A DNA stretch of 64,000 nucleotides from Bryobacterales bacterium (GCA_020846745.1 JADLDI010000060.1:124001-188000); one strand, 5' to 3'; positions 50,662 to 60,094 are shown, counted from the stretch's first letter. Numbers and translations: made by a program. The notes: generated from the letters alone by a model not told the origin.

Positions 50662-51011
50662 TCGAGCAGCCCCACTAGTTCCGCGGTCTGGAACGGCTTG
50701 GCCAGAAACGACAACCCCGCACCGGCGGGCAACGACATCCCAGGCAGGCCGCTCATGGCCACCACGGGAATCGCAGGCATAACGGAACGGAGCCGCTCAA
50801 TCCAATCCTCGCCGCGCCCATCGGGCAACGTGAGGTCGATAACCACCGCGGCAAATGCGGCATTGGCGGCCGTGAATCGAGCTACCGCCGGAGCGCCGGC
50901 CGCGAATGCTTCCACCTGATACTTGTGGCGAGTCAAGCTGCGGCTCAGCAGGTTGGACAGGACAGGATCGTCCTCCACCAGCAAGATCCGGCTTCCGCCT
51001 TCCGGATTCAT
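50619..51011 (-). CDS. Stand-alone receiver-domain response regulator
   Basis: 130 residues, a single REC domain with no output. Acidic pocket VEDDP (12-16), phosphoacceptor Asp59 (VVIDLTLPDGRG), conserved Ser/Thr region AMSG (85-88) and Lys105 (LAKPF) are all present. The ATG at 51011 was chosen, since the longer open frame runs into the barrel gene. It lies 26 bp after the outer-membrane gene and could be a CheY-like output for an orphan kinase in this window (the CHASE8 or LytS kinase). Confidence 0.85.
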   Translation of the reverse strand: MNPEGGSRILLVEDDPVLSNLLSRSLTRHKYQVEAFAAGAPAVARFTAANAAFAAVVIDLTLPDGRGEDWIERLRSVMPAIPVVAMSGLPGMSLPAGAGLSFLAKPFQTAELVGLLDQLLRESESAASAV

Positions 51012-51037
51012 CTTAGATTCCTGTCCGGTTGGACCGG

Positions 51038-52387
51038 CTACCACAACACAAGTGGAACTTCGCCGGGGCTCAACGAAATGCCGATCTGCGCGGACCAGCG
51101 GTTGCGAAGATAGTTCGGCCCCCCGATCTTCGCATGGTGAGCGGTTATGCCGGCGTTGAAGTGGAGAAACGGGGCAATCTGATACGATGCGCCGCCGCTT
51201 GCGAATAGCGATTCGAAATTGCGGATCTGGCTGGTGGTTTCCAGCAACGCCTTCATGCGGCCCCAACCAGCGTTGGAGAACAGCCCGAGGCGGCGGAAGC
51301 CGGTGTAGCCGTAGCTCACCCCCGCGGTCTCCGCTTCCGCCGTCAACAGGACGCCATTGCCTGGGTTGACGCCCCGGTTGTAGTTGATATTGACGTTCGA
51401 CTTCCGGAAAGTTGCGCCCAGATTGGCCGCCGCCGACAAGCCGTACCGCTTGGCATAGAAGCGCTGAATAGAAGTCGTTTGGCCGATCAGCGCCGCGATA
51501 AACGGATCGATCTGAAAGGTTTGCAGCCGGTTCAACTCCGCGCGATAAAGTCCCGCGCCGCCCCCGAACCGCCACTGGCGCGACAGTTGGCGGCTATACA
51601 GGCCCATCCACGACATCGAGGCCGCGTCGCCGAACCCGCGCCGGTGGTCGAACTTCGAGAACGAGTAGGAAACGCCGGCACTGCTGACACGGTTGAGCGC
51701 GTACGAAGCTTCTCCACCGGTGGCAAAAGCGACATAGCTCACCAGCGCCTGCGAGCGCCGGATCACTGTGCCCGATGTTCCCATCATTGAAAGTGTCCAG
51801 CGCCCCGTCGCGCGGTACGACGCGCCAAGCCCCGCACTGAACCCGTACATCCGGTTGTCGAAGATCTCGTTCATCGGTTGAAAGGGGTCGTTGAAGTACC
51901 CTGCCGTGATCTGCGTGCCTAGACGATTCGCGCCCAGCACCGTATTCGTAATGTGCGCGCCAACGCTCGCAAACATACTCCACCGGTTGGTGAGCAGGCG
52001 GGAGTAGCTCAAACTCAGGTTGTGGTTCATGCCGGAGTAATAGTTGGCGTTCTTGCTGAATACCGTAAAACCCGAACCGTAGCTGAACTGAAAGCTGTCG
52101 CGCGGCCGCGAATAGGACGCGTACGCGCCGAAACCGACAGTGCCGTTGTAGCCGGCAAAGTCATAGGGCTTTCCGTTCTCGTCGGTTCCCGGCGCACCGA
52201 GGCCGTCCATATATCCCGTGTTAAACGAAGCGTATCCCCGAAGCCGTATGGGCCGTCCTTCGCCGAATCCGATCGGGCGCGTGCTGCGGCTCAGAATCGA
52301 CGGGCCTTGAAAAGTGGGCTGCGCCCACGCTTGACTGCCGCACCCGATAAGTAAAGCGATTAAACAGCCGTAATAACGATACTTCAA
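51038..52387 (-). CDS. Predicted outer-membrane beta-barrel protein
   Basis: 449 residues from a TTG preceded by GGAGG (4 nt spacing), giving signal peptide KYRYYGCLIALLIGCGSQAWA. A GTG at 52441 is an alternative that adds 18 residues. The rest is dense in alternating aromatic/polar strands (GYASFNTGYM, QFSYGSGFTVFS, GVSYSFSKFD) and ends in hydrophobic-aromatic residues (VPLVLW), as barrels do. No family recognised; Tyr, Ser and Asn are enriched. Confidence 0.7.
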   Translation of the reverse strand: MKYRYYGCLIALLIGCGSQAWAQPTFQGPSILSRSTRPIGFGEGRPIRLRGYASFNTGYMDGLGAPGTDENGKPYDFAGYNGTVGFGAYASYSRPRDSFQFSYGSGFTVFSKNANYYSGMNHNLSLSYSRLLTNRWSMFASVGAHITNTVLGANRLGTQITAGYFNDPFQPMNEIFDNRMYGFSAGLGASYRATGRWTLSMMGTSGTVIRRSQALVSYVAFATGGEASYALNRVSSAGVSYSFSKFDHRRGFGDAASMSWMGLYSRQLSRQWRFGGGAGLYRAELNRLQTFQIDPFIAALIGQTTSIQRFYAKRYGLSAAANLGATFRKSNVNINYNRGVNPGNGVLLTAEAETAGVSYGYTGFRRLGLFSNAGWGRMKALLETTSQIRNFESLFASGGASYQIAPFLHFNAGITAHHAKIGGPNYLRNRWSAQIGISLSPGEVPLVLW

Positions 52388-52552
52388 CTCGCCTCCAATT
52401 CTCGATCCGGACGCGCCACGGGCAAACGATGCCGCCGACACGACTCCTGCTTCAAAGTCTGACGCCCACCACTCGGGAGTGTCAAGCGTGTTGGAAATCG
52501 GGGCTTCGCCTACATCAACATCACCGATAAGGTAAGGTAATGGGAGAGTAAC

Positions 52553-54568
52553 GTGAAACGCTTTGGAGTACTGTTACTGGCTGCGCGGATGATCGGGGGC
52601 GCCGCTGAGCTGCCCGTCAGGAACATCATCCTCTATAAACACGGGGTCGGATACTTCGAACGGTTCGGCGAGTTGAGCGCGGGCGAGTCGGCCAGGCTCG
52701 ATTTTAAGGAAGAGGACATGAACGATGTCCTTAAGTCGTTGACGGTGGAGGTGAAGGGCGGGGCGGGCGTCGCCGCCCTACGATACGATTCCGCGGAGCC
52801 GCTCGAACGGAAGCTGGAGCAGTTCCCCGTCAAGATCGGCGCCGGGCAGCCGATATCGGCGCTGCTCGACCAGATGCGTGGCGCGCAACTGGAACTGACG
52901 CTCTCCGGCACACAGACCGTACAGGGCGTCATCGTCTCAGCCCGAGTGGTGAAAGGCTCGGAAAACCAACCGGAGCGCGAAGCGGTGGTGCTGCTGCTCG
53001 GCAGCGATGAGATAAAGACGTTCGACTTGGGGGCCGTGAGTTCCATTCGGTTCCTCGACCCGAAGCTGCAACTGCAGTTAAAGGAATACCTGGCCACGCT
53101 CACACAGGCGCGCTCCAAGGACCGGCGGAGTGTCTATATCGACTCGAGCGACGCGGGGCGGCGGCAGATCGCGGCTTCTTATATAACGCCTACGCCGGTC
53201 TGGAAGTCGAGCTACCGCCTGCTGTTCCCGGCCACCGGCGATGCGTTGCTGGAAGGCTGGGCGATCGTAGACAACACGACGGGTGAGGATTGGACGAACA
53301 TCCGGTTGGCGCTGGTTTCCGGGCGGCCGATTTCCTTCATCAGCCGGCTGTATGAGCCGAAGTATGTGGAGCGGCAAGTGGCGGAACTGCCGGAAGACCG
53401 GGCGCAGGCGCCGGTGGTGCATGGGGGAGTGGTGGGAGGAATCATCGGCAGCGTGGCCGCAGCGGCTCCACTGCCACCGCCGGCACCAAAAGCCGAGGAA
53501 AGGCCGTTTGAACGCCCCCAACAGTTTGCCCGCCTGCAGAAGGCGCCAAGCATTTCGTTTGATCGCGGCCAAACAGAATCCACGTTTGCCCAGACTTCGC
53601 AGGGTCGTGAACTCGGCGAACTGTTCGAATACCGCTTCTCGCAGCCCATAACAGTCAAGAAGAACGAGAGCGCAATGCTGCCGTTCCTGCAGCAGAAGCT
53701 CCCGGCGCGCAAGCTCCTGATCTATGCGGATGAGTCCTCTCAGCACCCGTTGAACGCCGCGGAGATCACGAACTCATCGGGAAAGACGTTGGATGGCGGG
53801 CCGATCACCGTTTATGACTCCGGCGCATATGCCGGCGAGGCGCTATTTGAGACGGTGAAAACGGGCGACAAGCGCCTGATCTCGTACGGTATCGATATCG
53901 GCACACGCATCACCACCAAGTTCGATTCAAAGTCTGGCGTCATCCGTGAGGCGAGTTTCAACCGTGGATACCTGACAACGCGTTCCGCGGTCCGCGAGAC
54001 TAAGACCTACACTGCCCGCAACGTTGACCAGAAAGCAAAGACGCTGATCATCGAGCACCCGGTGCGATTCGGCTACACCCTGCTGAATCCGAAGCCGCTC
54101 GAAACCACAGCCAAAGCCTACCGTTTCGAAGTGAAGTTGGCCGCCGGCGGCGCGCAGACGTTCGCGATCGAAGAGGAACGCATCTTGTCGCAAAACTATT
54201 CGATCACGAACATGACGCCCGACCTGATCGCCTCATTCATCGGCACCTCAGGCTTGCCCGCACCGGCTCGGCAGGGCTTGCAGCAGATCCTGGACAAAAA
54301 GCGCGAAGTCGCTCAAGTCGACAACGAGCTGCGCCGCACCGAGCAGGAAATCCAGGAACTCGTGCAGGACCAGAGCCGCATCCGCGAGAACATGACCTCG
54401 CTCAGCCGTGTGGCCGGCCAGCAGGAACAGGCGCAGAAGTACGCCAACCAATTATCTGCGCAGGAGTCCAAACTGGCGCAGATGCGTGATAGGCAGGCCG
54501 AATTGCGGCGCAAGAAGGCAGCGGCCGAGAGCGACTTGAACGCGCTGCTCGAACGGTTGACCTTCTAA
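52553..54568 (+). CDS. DUF4139 domain protein
   Basis: 671 residues with a signal peptide (MKRFGVLLLAARMIGGAAE). The opening block ILYKHGVGYFERFGELSAGE (residues 26-45) and DMNDVLKSLTVE mark the family's N-terminal domain. The DUF4139 domain spans about 200-500 (YITPTPVWKSSYRLLFP, EDWTNIRLALVSGRP). A coiled coil of about 110 residues ends the protein. A Gly/Pro-rich stretch with GGVVGGIIGSVAA lies near 300. Function unknown; probably periplasmic. Confidence 0.88.
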   Translation: MKRFGVLLLAARMIGGAAELPVRNIILYKHGVGYFERFGELSAGESARLDFKEEDMNDVLKSLTVEVKGGAGVAALRYDSAEPLERKLEQFPVKIGAGQPISALLDQMRGAQLELTLSGTQTVQGVIVSARVVKGSENQPEREAVVLLLGSDEIKTFDLGAVSSIRFLDPKLQLQLKEYLATLTQARSKDRRSVYIDSSDAGRRQIAASYITPTPVWKSSYRLLFPATGDALLEGWAIVDNTTGEDWTNIRLALVSGRPISFISRLYEPKYVERQVAELPEDRAQAPVVHGGVVGGIIGSVAAAAPLPPPAPKAEERPFERPQQFARLQKAPSISFDRGQTESTFAQTSQGRELGELFEYRFSQPITVKKNESAMLPFLQQKLPARKLLIYADESSQHPLNAAEITNSSGKTLDGGPITVYDSGAYAGEALFETVKTGDKRLISYGIDIGTRITTKFDSKSGVIREASFNRGYLTTRSAVRETKTYTARNVDQKAKTLIIEHPVRFGYTLLNPKPLETTAKAYRFEVKLAAGGAQTFAIEEERILSQNYSITNMTPDLIASFIGTSGLPAPARQGLQQILDKKREVAQVDNELRRTEQEIQELVQDQSRIRENMTSLSRVAGQQEQAQKYANQLSAQESKLAQMRDRQAELRRKKAAAESDLNALLERLTF

Positions 54569-55498
54569 TCACGGCACGTAGCGAACGACCATATCCGGAC
54601 GCCGGCCCGTGAGCACCTCACCTGCCGGCGTTACTTCTATGGAGTGGCCGAACGAATCAAGCCGCCCCAGCGCGCGGCCGGTTTGAGGGTCCACTTTCAC
54701 CAGCCACCCTTCCGCGCCATTGGGCACATCGCGCGGTTGGGTGCCGATCCATAGTTCCCCTTTCGCAGTGAGTTTTAAGCTGAATGTCTTGCCTAAGTGA
54801 TCCCATAGGCCAATGAAGCGCCCCTCGGGCGAGAAGCGCTGGATGCGGCCGTTCTCGCGGTCGGCTACATACACCGTGCCGTCCTTTGCGATAGCGATGC
54901 CGTGGGGATGGTCGAGTTCTCCGTTGCCGGTGCCGGGCTTGCCCCATTCACGGAGGCGCTTAAGGTTGCCGTCGAACTCGATTACTCGCGTGTTCTGATA
55001 CCCGTCGGAAACATAGATGTGCCCGTTCGGGGCGAACGCGATGTCGGTTGCGCCGCAGAAGGGGCCGTTTGGTTTGGCGGGCAACTCCACCGTTATCTTG
55101 GCCGTTTCCTTGCCAGTCGGGGTAAACCGGCGAATGGTCGAATCGCCCGCGTCGACCGTCCAAACATTACCCTGCGGATCGATCCGGATGGCATGCGGAA
55201 TTGTGTACAACCCCTTACCCCAACTGCGGACAACTGTACCGTCCGGCTTCGCCACAATCACCGGAGGCGATTGTAGGCCGCGCTGCAGGATATAGATCAA
55301 ACCATCCGTCGAGACCGCCACCGACGATACCATCTCGACCGGCAGCGCCGGCTTCAGCGCCACGTCGGCTTGCCGCAGCGGCAACTTTGCAGTCTGCGCC
55401 ATCAACTGCCGTAATCGTGCCGACTCCGGCATCTCCGCCGCCATTGCGCACCGAAACCAGACCAGCGCCGAGAGCAATCGAAACGCGTAGGGCCGCAC
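54569..55498 (-). CDS. Secreted NHL-type beta-propeller (PAL-lyase-like)
   Basis: 309 residues with a signal peptide. Repeated blades such as RIDPQGNVWTVDAGDSTIRR, GHIYVSDGYQNTRVIEF and GIAIAKDGTVYVADRENGRI are typical NHL repeats and resemble peptidyl-alpha-hydroxyglycine amidating-lyase propellers. Enzyme activity is not supported without the metal-site residues being checked; a binding function is as likely. It follows the PIG-L gene by 14 bp, and its stop abuts the stop of the DUF4139 gene. Confidence 0.85.
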   Translation of the reverse strand: MRPYAFRLLSALVWFRCAMAAEMPESARLRQLMAQTAKLPLRQADVALKPALPVEMVSSVAVSTDGLIYILQRGLQSPPVIVAKPDGTVVRSWGKGLYTIPHAIRIDPQGNVWTVDAGDSTIRRFTPTGKETAKITVELPAKPNGPFCGATDIAFAPNGHIYVSDGYQNTRVIEFDGNLKRLREWGKPGTGNGELDHPHGIAIAKDGTVYVADRENGRIQRFSPEGRFIGLWDHLGKTFSLKLTAKGELWIGTQPRDVPNGAEGWLVKVDPQTGRALGRLDSFGHSIEVTPAGEVLTGRRPDMVVRYVP

Positions 55499-55512
55499 GG
55501 TGGAGCAGTATA

Positions 55513-56457
55513 TCAGCGCGACACAGCGTTCTTGCGTATATATTCCTGAACGGGGTTCGCTTCAGGCCCTATGTAGTGGAACTGTTCGGCATATTCGAGC
55601 CCGTATTTCTTGCCGGTCTCGCGGTCCTGGGCTAATACGAACTCACGGATGTAATTGCGGTTCGCGGTATTGTTATCGTTGCCGAGCAGCGGCAGGCGCT
55701 TGCCTTCTTTTTCGAGCCGCGCCTTCAGCTGCGCGCCGTTTTCGCCCGCAGGGCCCTGCGCCTTGTTCTCCACGTTGACATCGATCTTCTTTTCAAGCCA
55801 CGGCGTTGTATCTACAACGCGGTTGACGCGCTGCTGGAAGCGCGCAAAGTAGTATTTCTCGCGAACGCCGTGAGGCTTCAGGCCCGCTTCGAAGTGCTCG
55901 GGATAATCCTTCGATCCGCCGGCCATCCAGCACGCTGCTTCCACACACGCCGCAGTGATGTAATGATCCGGATTTTCCTCATAGTGTCCCCAGGGGTCAT
56001 AGCAAACCACCGTATTCACTTTGAGCAACCGGAACAAAAAGATGAACCGCGCCTTTAGCTCGCTGCGCGCGATCGTATCCATTGTGTGATTGTTGTAATT
56101 AAGGTCGAAGGCTTTCTTTACGCCGAATACCTGGGCGACCGCTTTCTCGTCGCGTTCGTTCGCAGAGACCGTTTCCGCATACCAGCCCGGACCCGCCATG
56201 TCGTCGTTCGTGACCCGTATGAGATACCCTGTGGCGCCCTCGTCCATCAGCTTAAAGAAGGTGCCGGCGGCGAAGATCGGGATGTCGTCCGAATGCGGTT
56301 GGATGGCCGCAACCACTTGCCCGGCGCGCGGTTTGCCCTCGCGCTTACGCTCGATCACCAGCGGACCATGGTCATCGAAGGGCTCAACGGGCCGCCCCGT
56401 GGTTTGGGCGAATGCGGGTGCAGAGGCGCCAAGCGCCAGAAACGATCGACGGTTCAT
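55513..56457 (-). CDS. Exported PIG-L family deacetylase with variant motif
   Basis: 314 residues with a leader (RRSFLALGASAPAFA). The zinc motif reads QPHSDDIP (53-60) instead of the usual HPDDxE: His55 and both Asp (57, 58) are kept, Pro becomes Ser and Glu becomes Pro. The third-His region ENPDHYITAACVEAACWM is present. It probably deacetylates an amino-sugar-containing molecule outside the cytoplasm. A second PIG-L gene lies at 7658. Confidence 0.85.
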   Translation of the reverse strand: MNRRSFLALGASAPAFAQTTGRPVEPFDDHGPLVIERKREGKPRAGQVVAAIQPHSDDIPIFAAGTFFKLMDEGATGYLIRVTNDDMAGPGWYAETVSANERDEKAVAQVFGVKKAFDLNYNNHTMDTIARSELKARFIFLFRLLKVNTVVCYDPWGHYEENPDHYITAACVEAACWMAGGSKDYPEHFEAGLKPHGVREKYYFARFQQRVNRVVDTTPWLEKKIDVNVENKAQGPAGENGAQLKARLEKEGKRLPLLGNDNNTANRNYIREFVLAQDRETGKKYGLEYAEQFHYIGPEANPVQEYIRKNAVSR

Positions 56458-56478
56458 CGCATGGATTGTACCGCGCCG

Positions 56479-57264
56479 CTAACGTTGCCAGAAACCGACC
56501 GCTAGCGCAGCCGCGCCGAGGAAACTCGCAAACGGCAACTGATAAGTCGCGGGGTCCTTCTTTGTGAGGTAAATGTAGCCAAGGCCTAGCACAGTGCCGA
56601 GAATCGATCCGACGAAAATCGTGATTAAGGTGGGTGCGAAGCCGAGGAATGCGCCGATCATGGCCACCATCTTCACGTCGCCAAAACCTAAGCCTTCGCG
56701 GTGACGCACCTTGCTATAGAGCACCCCGATCAGCCACAAGGCGCCCGAGACAAACACGGCGGCGAAGATCGAGTCCATCAACGACATGATCCATGGCTGG
56801 GCTTCGGTGAACAGCAAGCGGAAGAGCCCTTGCTGGCCGGGCGCGAGCACGGCCATGAGAAGCCCCAGCGCGATGCCGCCTTTGGTGAACTGGTCCGGCA
56901 ACAGGCGGGTGTCGAGGTCGGCGAAGATAAGCCCAATCTGCAGCCAGGCGAAAACGGCTATTTTGGCGGCCAGGTACGTGGCGCCTTCGAGATAAACCGC
57001 GGCGAAGAAGGCGGCGCTGGTTAGCAGTTCCACCAACGGATACTGCCACGAGAACGCGGCGCGGCAGTGCCGGCAGCGCGCACCCAGGGCGATGTAACTG
57101 GCAACGGGGATATTGTCGTACCAGTTGATGGGGTGACCGCAGGCGCCGCAGTGAGAACCCGGCCACACGACAGATTGGTCCCGCGTCCAGCGGTAGATGC
57201 AGACGTTCAGAAAGCTGCCGAACAGCAAGCCGAAAATAGCCGCGAACACCGCTTCCACGATCAT
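56479..57264 (-). CDS. pilD: Type IV prepilin peptidase
   Basis: 261 residues. It has the zinc-binding four-Cys region (Cys39, Cys42, Cys64, Cys67), the catalytic aspartate pair in FADLDTRLLPD (Asp117/Asp119) and the GFGDVKM motif (Asp196), and about seven TM helices. It cleaves and N-methylates type IV pilins or type II secretion pseudopilins. Its start overlaps the GT4 stop (ATGA). No pilin gene is adjacent. Confidence 0.95.
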   Translation of the reverse strand: MIVEAVFAAIFGLLFGSFLNVCIYRWTRDQSVVWPGSHCGACGHPINWYDNIPVASYIALGARCRHCRAAFSWQYPLVELLTSAAFFAAVYLEGATYLAAKIAVFAWLQIGLIFADLDTRLLPDQFTKGGIALGLLMAVLAPGQQGLFRLLFTEAQPWIMSLMDSIFAAVFVSGALWLIGVLYSKVRHREGLGFGDVKMVAMIGAFLGFAPTLITIFVGSILGTVLGLGYIYLTKKDPATYQLPFASFLGAAALAVGFWQR

Positions 57265-58043
57265 TCGAGCACCTGGCGATACACCCGCAGCGTACCTTCT
57301 ACCATGTGGTCGACCGTGAATAGCTGTTCGTACCGCAAGCGGCCGTTGCGGCCGAGTTGCGCGGCATACGCCCGGTCGGTGATGAGACGGCTGATCGCGC
57401 CTTCAATTGAGCCTTTAGAGTTATCGACGAGTAGCCCGGTCTCGCCGTGCAGGACCACCTCAGGCAGTCCACCGACGTTGCTGGCAATCACGGGAATGCC
57501 CGCGGACATGGCCAGCAGCGCAGCCGACCCTAATCCGTCCATCTCCGACAAATACACAAACACACGTGCGCTCCGCAGGGCGCGGATATCGAAACGGTCC
57601 CCGCGGCGCTTGTCGTAGATCAGCACGTCATCCGCGCCCGGCGCTGAATCGAGGGCAGGCACACCGTCGTACACAACGGTCGCGGGCCACGCCAGCTGTT
57701 CGCGCACGCACTCGGAGATCGCAACGTAGTGTGTGGCGGCAGCATACTTCCATCGCGACAGCATGCCCGTCTTCACCGGGAAGGCGACCCGCCGCGAGAC
57801 CACAAGCGGCCGCATGCGCCGCAACCAGGCTGCCGTGTGGGCGCGTGCGTCGTGCACGTGCACGATATCGGGTTTGTCGATTGCTCCAATCGGAATGGCC
57901 TCGGCTTGCGCCTGTTCGGCCAGCTCTCCACGGCAAATCAACGACACTGTATGCCCGCGGTCGCGCAGCCCGCGCACAAGGTATAGCACCTGCCACTGGC
58001 CGCCCCGCATGTGGCGCCCCGTGTCCCAATGTAGGATCCGCAT
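57261..58043 (-). CDS. Short GT4-like glycosyltransferase
   Basis: 260 residues, where GT4 enzymes usually run 350-400. N-terminal MRILHWDTGRHMRGGQWQVL and C-terminal DGLGSAALLAMSAGIPVIAS, then GGLPEVV, are recognisable, but the middle of both Rossmann lobes is short. The EX7E motif is replaced by Asp and Leu at the equivalent positions. It probably adds sugars to a cell-envelope glycan, next to a GT2 enzyme; a reduced or altered activity is possible. Confidence 0.75.
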   Translation of the reverse strand: MRILHWDTGRHMRGGQWQVLYLVRGLRDRGHTVSLICRGELAEQAQAEAIPIGAIDKPDIVHVHDARAHTAAWLRRMRPLVVSRRVAFPVKTGMLSRWKYAAATHYVAISECVREQLAWPATVVYDGVPALDSAPGADDVLIYDKRRGDRFDIRALRSARVFVYLSEMDGLGSAALLAMSAGIPVIASNVGGLPEVVLHGETGLLVDNSKGSIEGAISRLITDRAYAAQLGRNGRLRYEQLFTVDHMVEGTLRVYRQVLE

Positions 58044-58060
58044 GGCCTGTGTCTAAGTAG

Positions 58061-58807
58061 TTATCGCCCGCTTTGCATAAATCGCGCTTTGGCGTACTTC
58101 AAAAAGTTATATAGCGCCGCCATGTAGGCAATGCACAGCCCTTCCAAACCATCGCGAAACCCCTGCTTGAGAAAGTAAGTACGGAAGAACGTCCAAAGCG
58201 GATCGAACACGATGCGGCCCCAGTGGATCACCAGCTTCTGGTCCACCAGTTGTTCAGCCGCAAGCGTCGTGTAACGGTCCATCGTCTTCAGATGTTCGGT
58301 GAGCGAATTACACGTGAAATGCAGCAGGTTCGACTCAAGGTGGCCTACTGAGCCGCTAACCTTTACCGACTCGTGCACGTATTCGCCGCACCAGCGGGCC
58401 TTGCGACGATTGTAGAGGCGCACCTTCCGGTCTGGGTACCAGCCGGAATGGAGAATCCACCGGCCCAGGTATTGCGCCAGCCGCGGCATCGTGTAGGCGT
58501 CATACTGCGCCCCGGACTTCTTGATTTGCCAGATTTCCGCTTCGAGCGCTTCGCTTAGCGATTCGTCGGCGTCGATCGACAGCACCCAATCGTGCGCCGC
58601 CTGTTCCGTCGCGTAGTTCTTCTGTCCCGCATAGCCGCGCCAAGGCGACTCGATCACCCGCGCACCCAGCTTCTCCGCGATTTCCACTGTCCGGTCGATT
58701 GAACCGCTGTCCACCACCACGATCTCGTCGCAGCAACGCAGGCTTTCGATGGCGCGCGCGATGTTGCGCTCCTCATTCAGCGCGATGATGGTGGCTGAGA
58801 TCTTCAC
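58061..58807 (-). CDS. GT2 glycosyltransferase (LPS core type)
   Basis: 248 residues of the WaaE/KdtX-like family. ATIIALNEERN opens the GT-A fold, with VVDSGSIDRTVEIAE (31-45) and the DXD motif DAD at 79-81 (SIDADESL), which binds the metal and nucleotide sugar. The GTG start overlaps the protease stop (GTGA) and follows AGGAG. An LPS core or glycolipid sugar transfer is likely. Confidence 0.88.
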   Translation of the reverse strand: MKISATIIALNEERNIARAIESLRCCDEIVVVDSGSIDRTVEIAEKLGARVIESPWRGYAGQKNYATEQAAHDWVLSIDADESLSEALEAEIWQIKKSGAQYDAYTMPRLAQYLGRWILHSGWYPDRKVRLYNRRKARWCGEYVHESVKVSGSVGHLESNLLHFTCNSLTEHLKTMDRYTTLAAEQLVDQKLVIHWGRIVFDPLWTFFRTYFLKQGFRDGLEGLCIAYMAALYNFLKYAKARFMQSGR

Positions 58808-59781
58808 TGCAGGAACTCTCCTATTTTCACAGGAGCCGGCGTAAAGCACAGGATAAAGATCACCAACGCCGCAAACCCGAGTATAGTCCTGCCCCTTCCG
58901 AGCCGCGATTCGTCATAGATCATCGGGTGCCGCATGCCGAAAATCAGCAGGAACAGCGCCCAAACCAGCCAGCTGTAGGAAAACGTCAAGCCCAGGATCA
59001 CCAGCCCGCCGATAAACGCGCGGGATAACAGCCGGTGCCATCGTCCGCCCACGAACGAATAGAGAACATGCCCGCCATCCAGTTGTCCGATCGGAAGCAA
59101 GTTTAGCGCCGTCGCCAGCATGCCCACCCATGCCGCGCGCGCGATAGGGTGCAGGTAAAGGTCCGCCTTAGGGACGTTCGGAAAAATCACGGCCGACAGT
59201 ACCCGTTCAAGCAACGGCACGCCGAACTGAATGTCGCCTTCCACAGCAATGCCCGGCAGCGCCTTTGAATACGCCAGCCCGATAGCGAGTGCCGGCACAA
59301 GAAACAGGAACCCGGCAATCGGCCCCGCAATCCCGATATCGAATAGCACATGCTTGGCATAGATCGGCGACCGTATGCGGATGAAGGCCCCCAGCGTTCC
59401 GATGAGACTTGGGGCAGGAAGGAAGTACGGTAACGACGCATCGACTCGGTAATACCGGCACGCGAGGTAATGTCCCATCTCATGCGCCAGCAGAATGGTA
59501 AGCAGGGTGAGAGAAAACGGCAGGCCCGCGGTCAGGAGCGCCGGGTGGTAGTACAGCCGTTCGAAGAACTCGAAATCGTCGTCACTGAGTGCGGGCTGAT
59601 TGGCCGCAAAGTTCAGCCACAGCCGCGAACCCATGGCGGTGGTGGTGAGCAGTGTGAGCAGGAATAGCAGCGCATGCAGCCAGTAACGCGGCCTCCGGTA
59701 GGTTGACCCCCAGATAGAGACCGATTGCGCAGAGCCGTATGGATCGTTAGGTTCAGCCGGGAACGGACCCGTGGAAGACAC
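58804..59781 (-). CDS. Site-2-protease-family membrane metallopeptidase
   Basis: 325 residues of M50-type fold. The zinc site HEMGH is at 100-104 within a TM helix and NLLPIGQLDGGH (227-238) supplies the aspartate ligand. About eight hydrophobic segments are visible. S2P enzymes cut membrane-embedded regulators; the target is unknown. It starts 14 bp after the HU gene and is coupled to the GT2 gene. Confidence 0.92.
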   Translation of the reverse strand: MSSTGPFPAEPNDPYGSAQSVSIWGSTYRRPRYWLHALLFLLTLLTTTAMGSRLWLNFAANQPALSDDDFEFFERLYYHPALLTAGLPFSLTLLTILLAHEMGHYLACRYYRVDASLPYFLPAPSLIGTLGAFIRIRSPIYAKHVLFDIGIAGPIAGFLFLVPALAIGLAYSKALPGIAVEGDIQFGVPLLERVLSAVIFPNVPKADLYLHPIARAAWVGMLATALNLLPIGQLDGGHVLYSFVGGRWHRLLSRAFIGGLVILGLTFSYSWLVWALFLLIFGMRHPMIYDESRLGRGRTILGFAALVIFILCFTPAPVKIGEFLQ

Positions 59782-59795
59782 CTGAGGCCAGGCGT

Positions 59796-60062
59796 TTAGA
59801 GTGCCTGCAACTCCTTACCGGGCTTAAAGCGAACTGCCTTGCCCGGCGGAATGGCCACCTCAGCGCCGGTCCGCGGATTGCGGCCGATACCGGTCTTGCG
59901 CGGGCGCACGTTGAAGATGCCAAAGCCTCGCAGTTCGATGCGCTCCCCCTGGCCGAGCGCGCGCTTCATGCTCTCAAACACGGTTTCCACGGCCATTTCG
60001 GCTTTGGTCTTGGTGATCCCCGTCCGGTTGACAACTTCATTGATGATGTCAAGCTTGATCAT
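59796..60062 (-). CDS. HU/IHF-family DNA-binding protein
   Basis: 88 residues of the DNABII family. IELRGFGIFNVRPRK and GRNPRTGAEVAIPPGKAVRFKPGKEL are the signature arm and saddle; the IP of IPPG is the DNA-intercalating proline. It bends and compacts DNA. Strong SD (GGGGAGG). First gene of a seven-gene minus-strand run, with a TTGACA promoter upstream. Confidence 0.97.
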   Translation of the reverse strand: MIKLDIINEVVNRTGITKTKAEMAVETVFESMKRALGQGERIELRGFGIFNVRPRKTGIGRNPRTGAEVAIPPGKAVRFKPGKELQAL

Positions 60063-60094
60063 CGCCGCCTCCCCTCAGAATCTCGCAAACCCCA

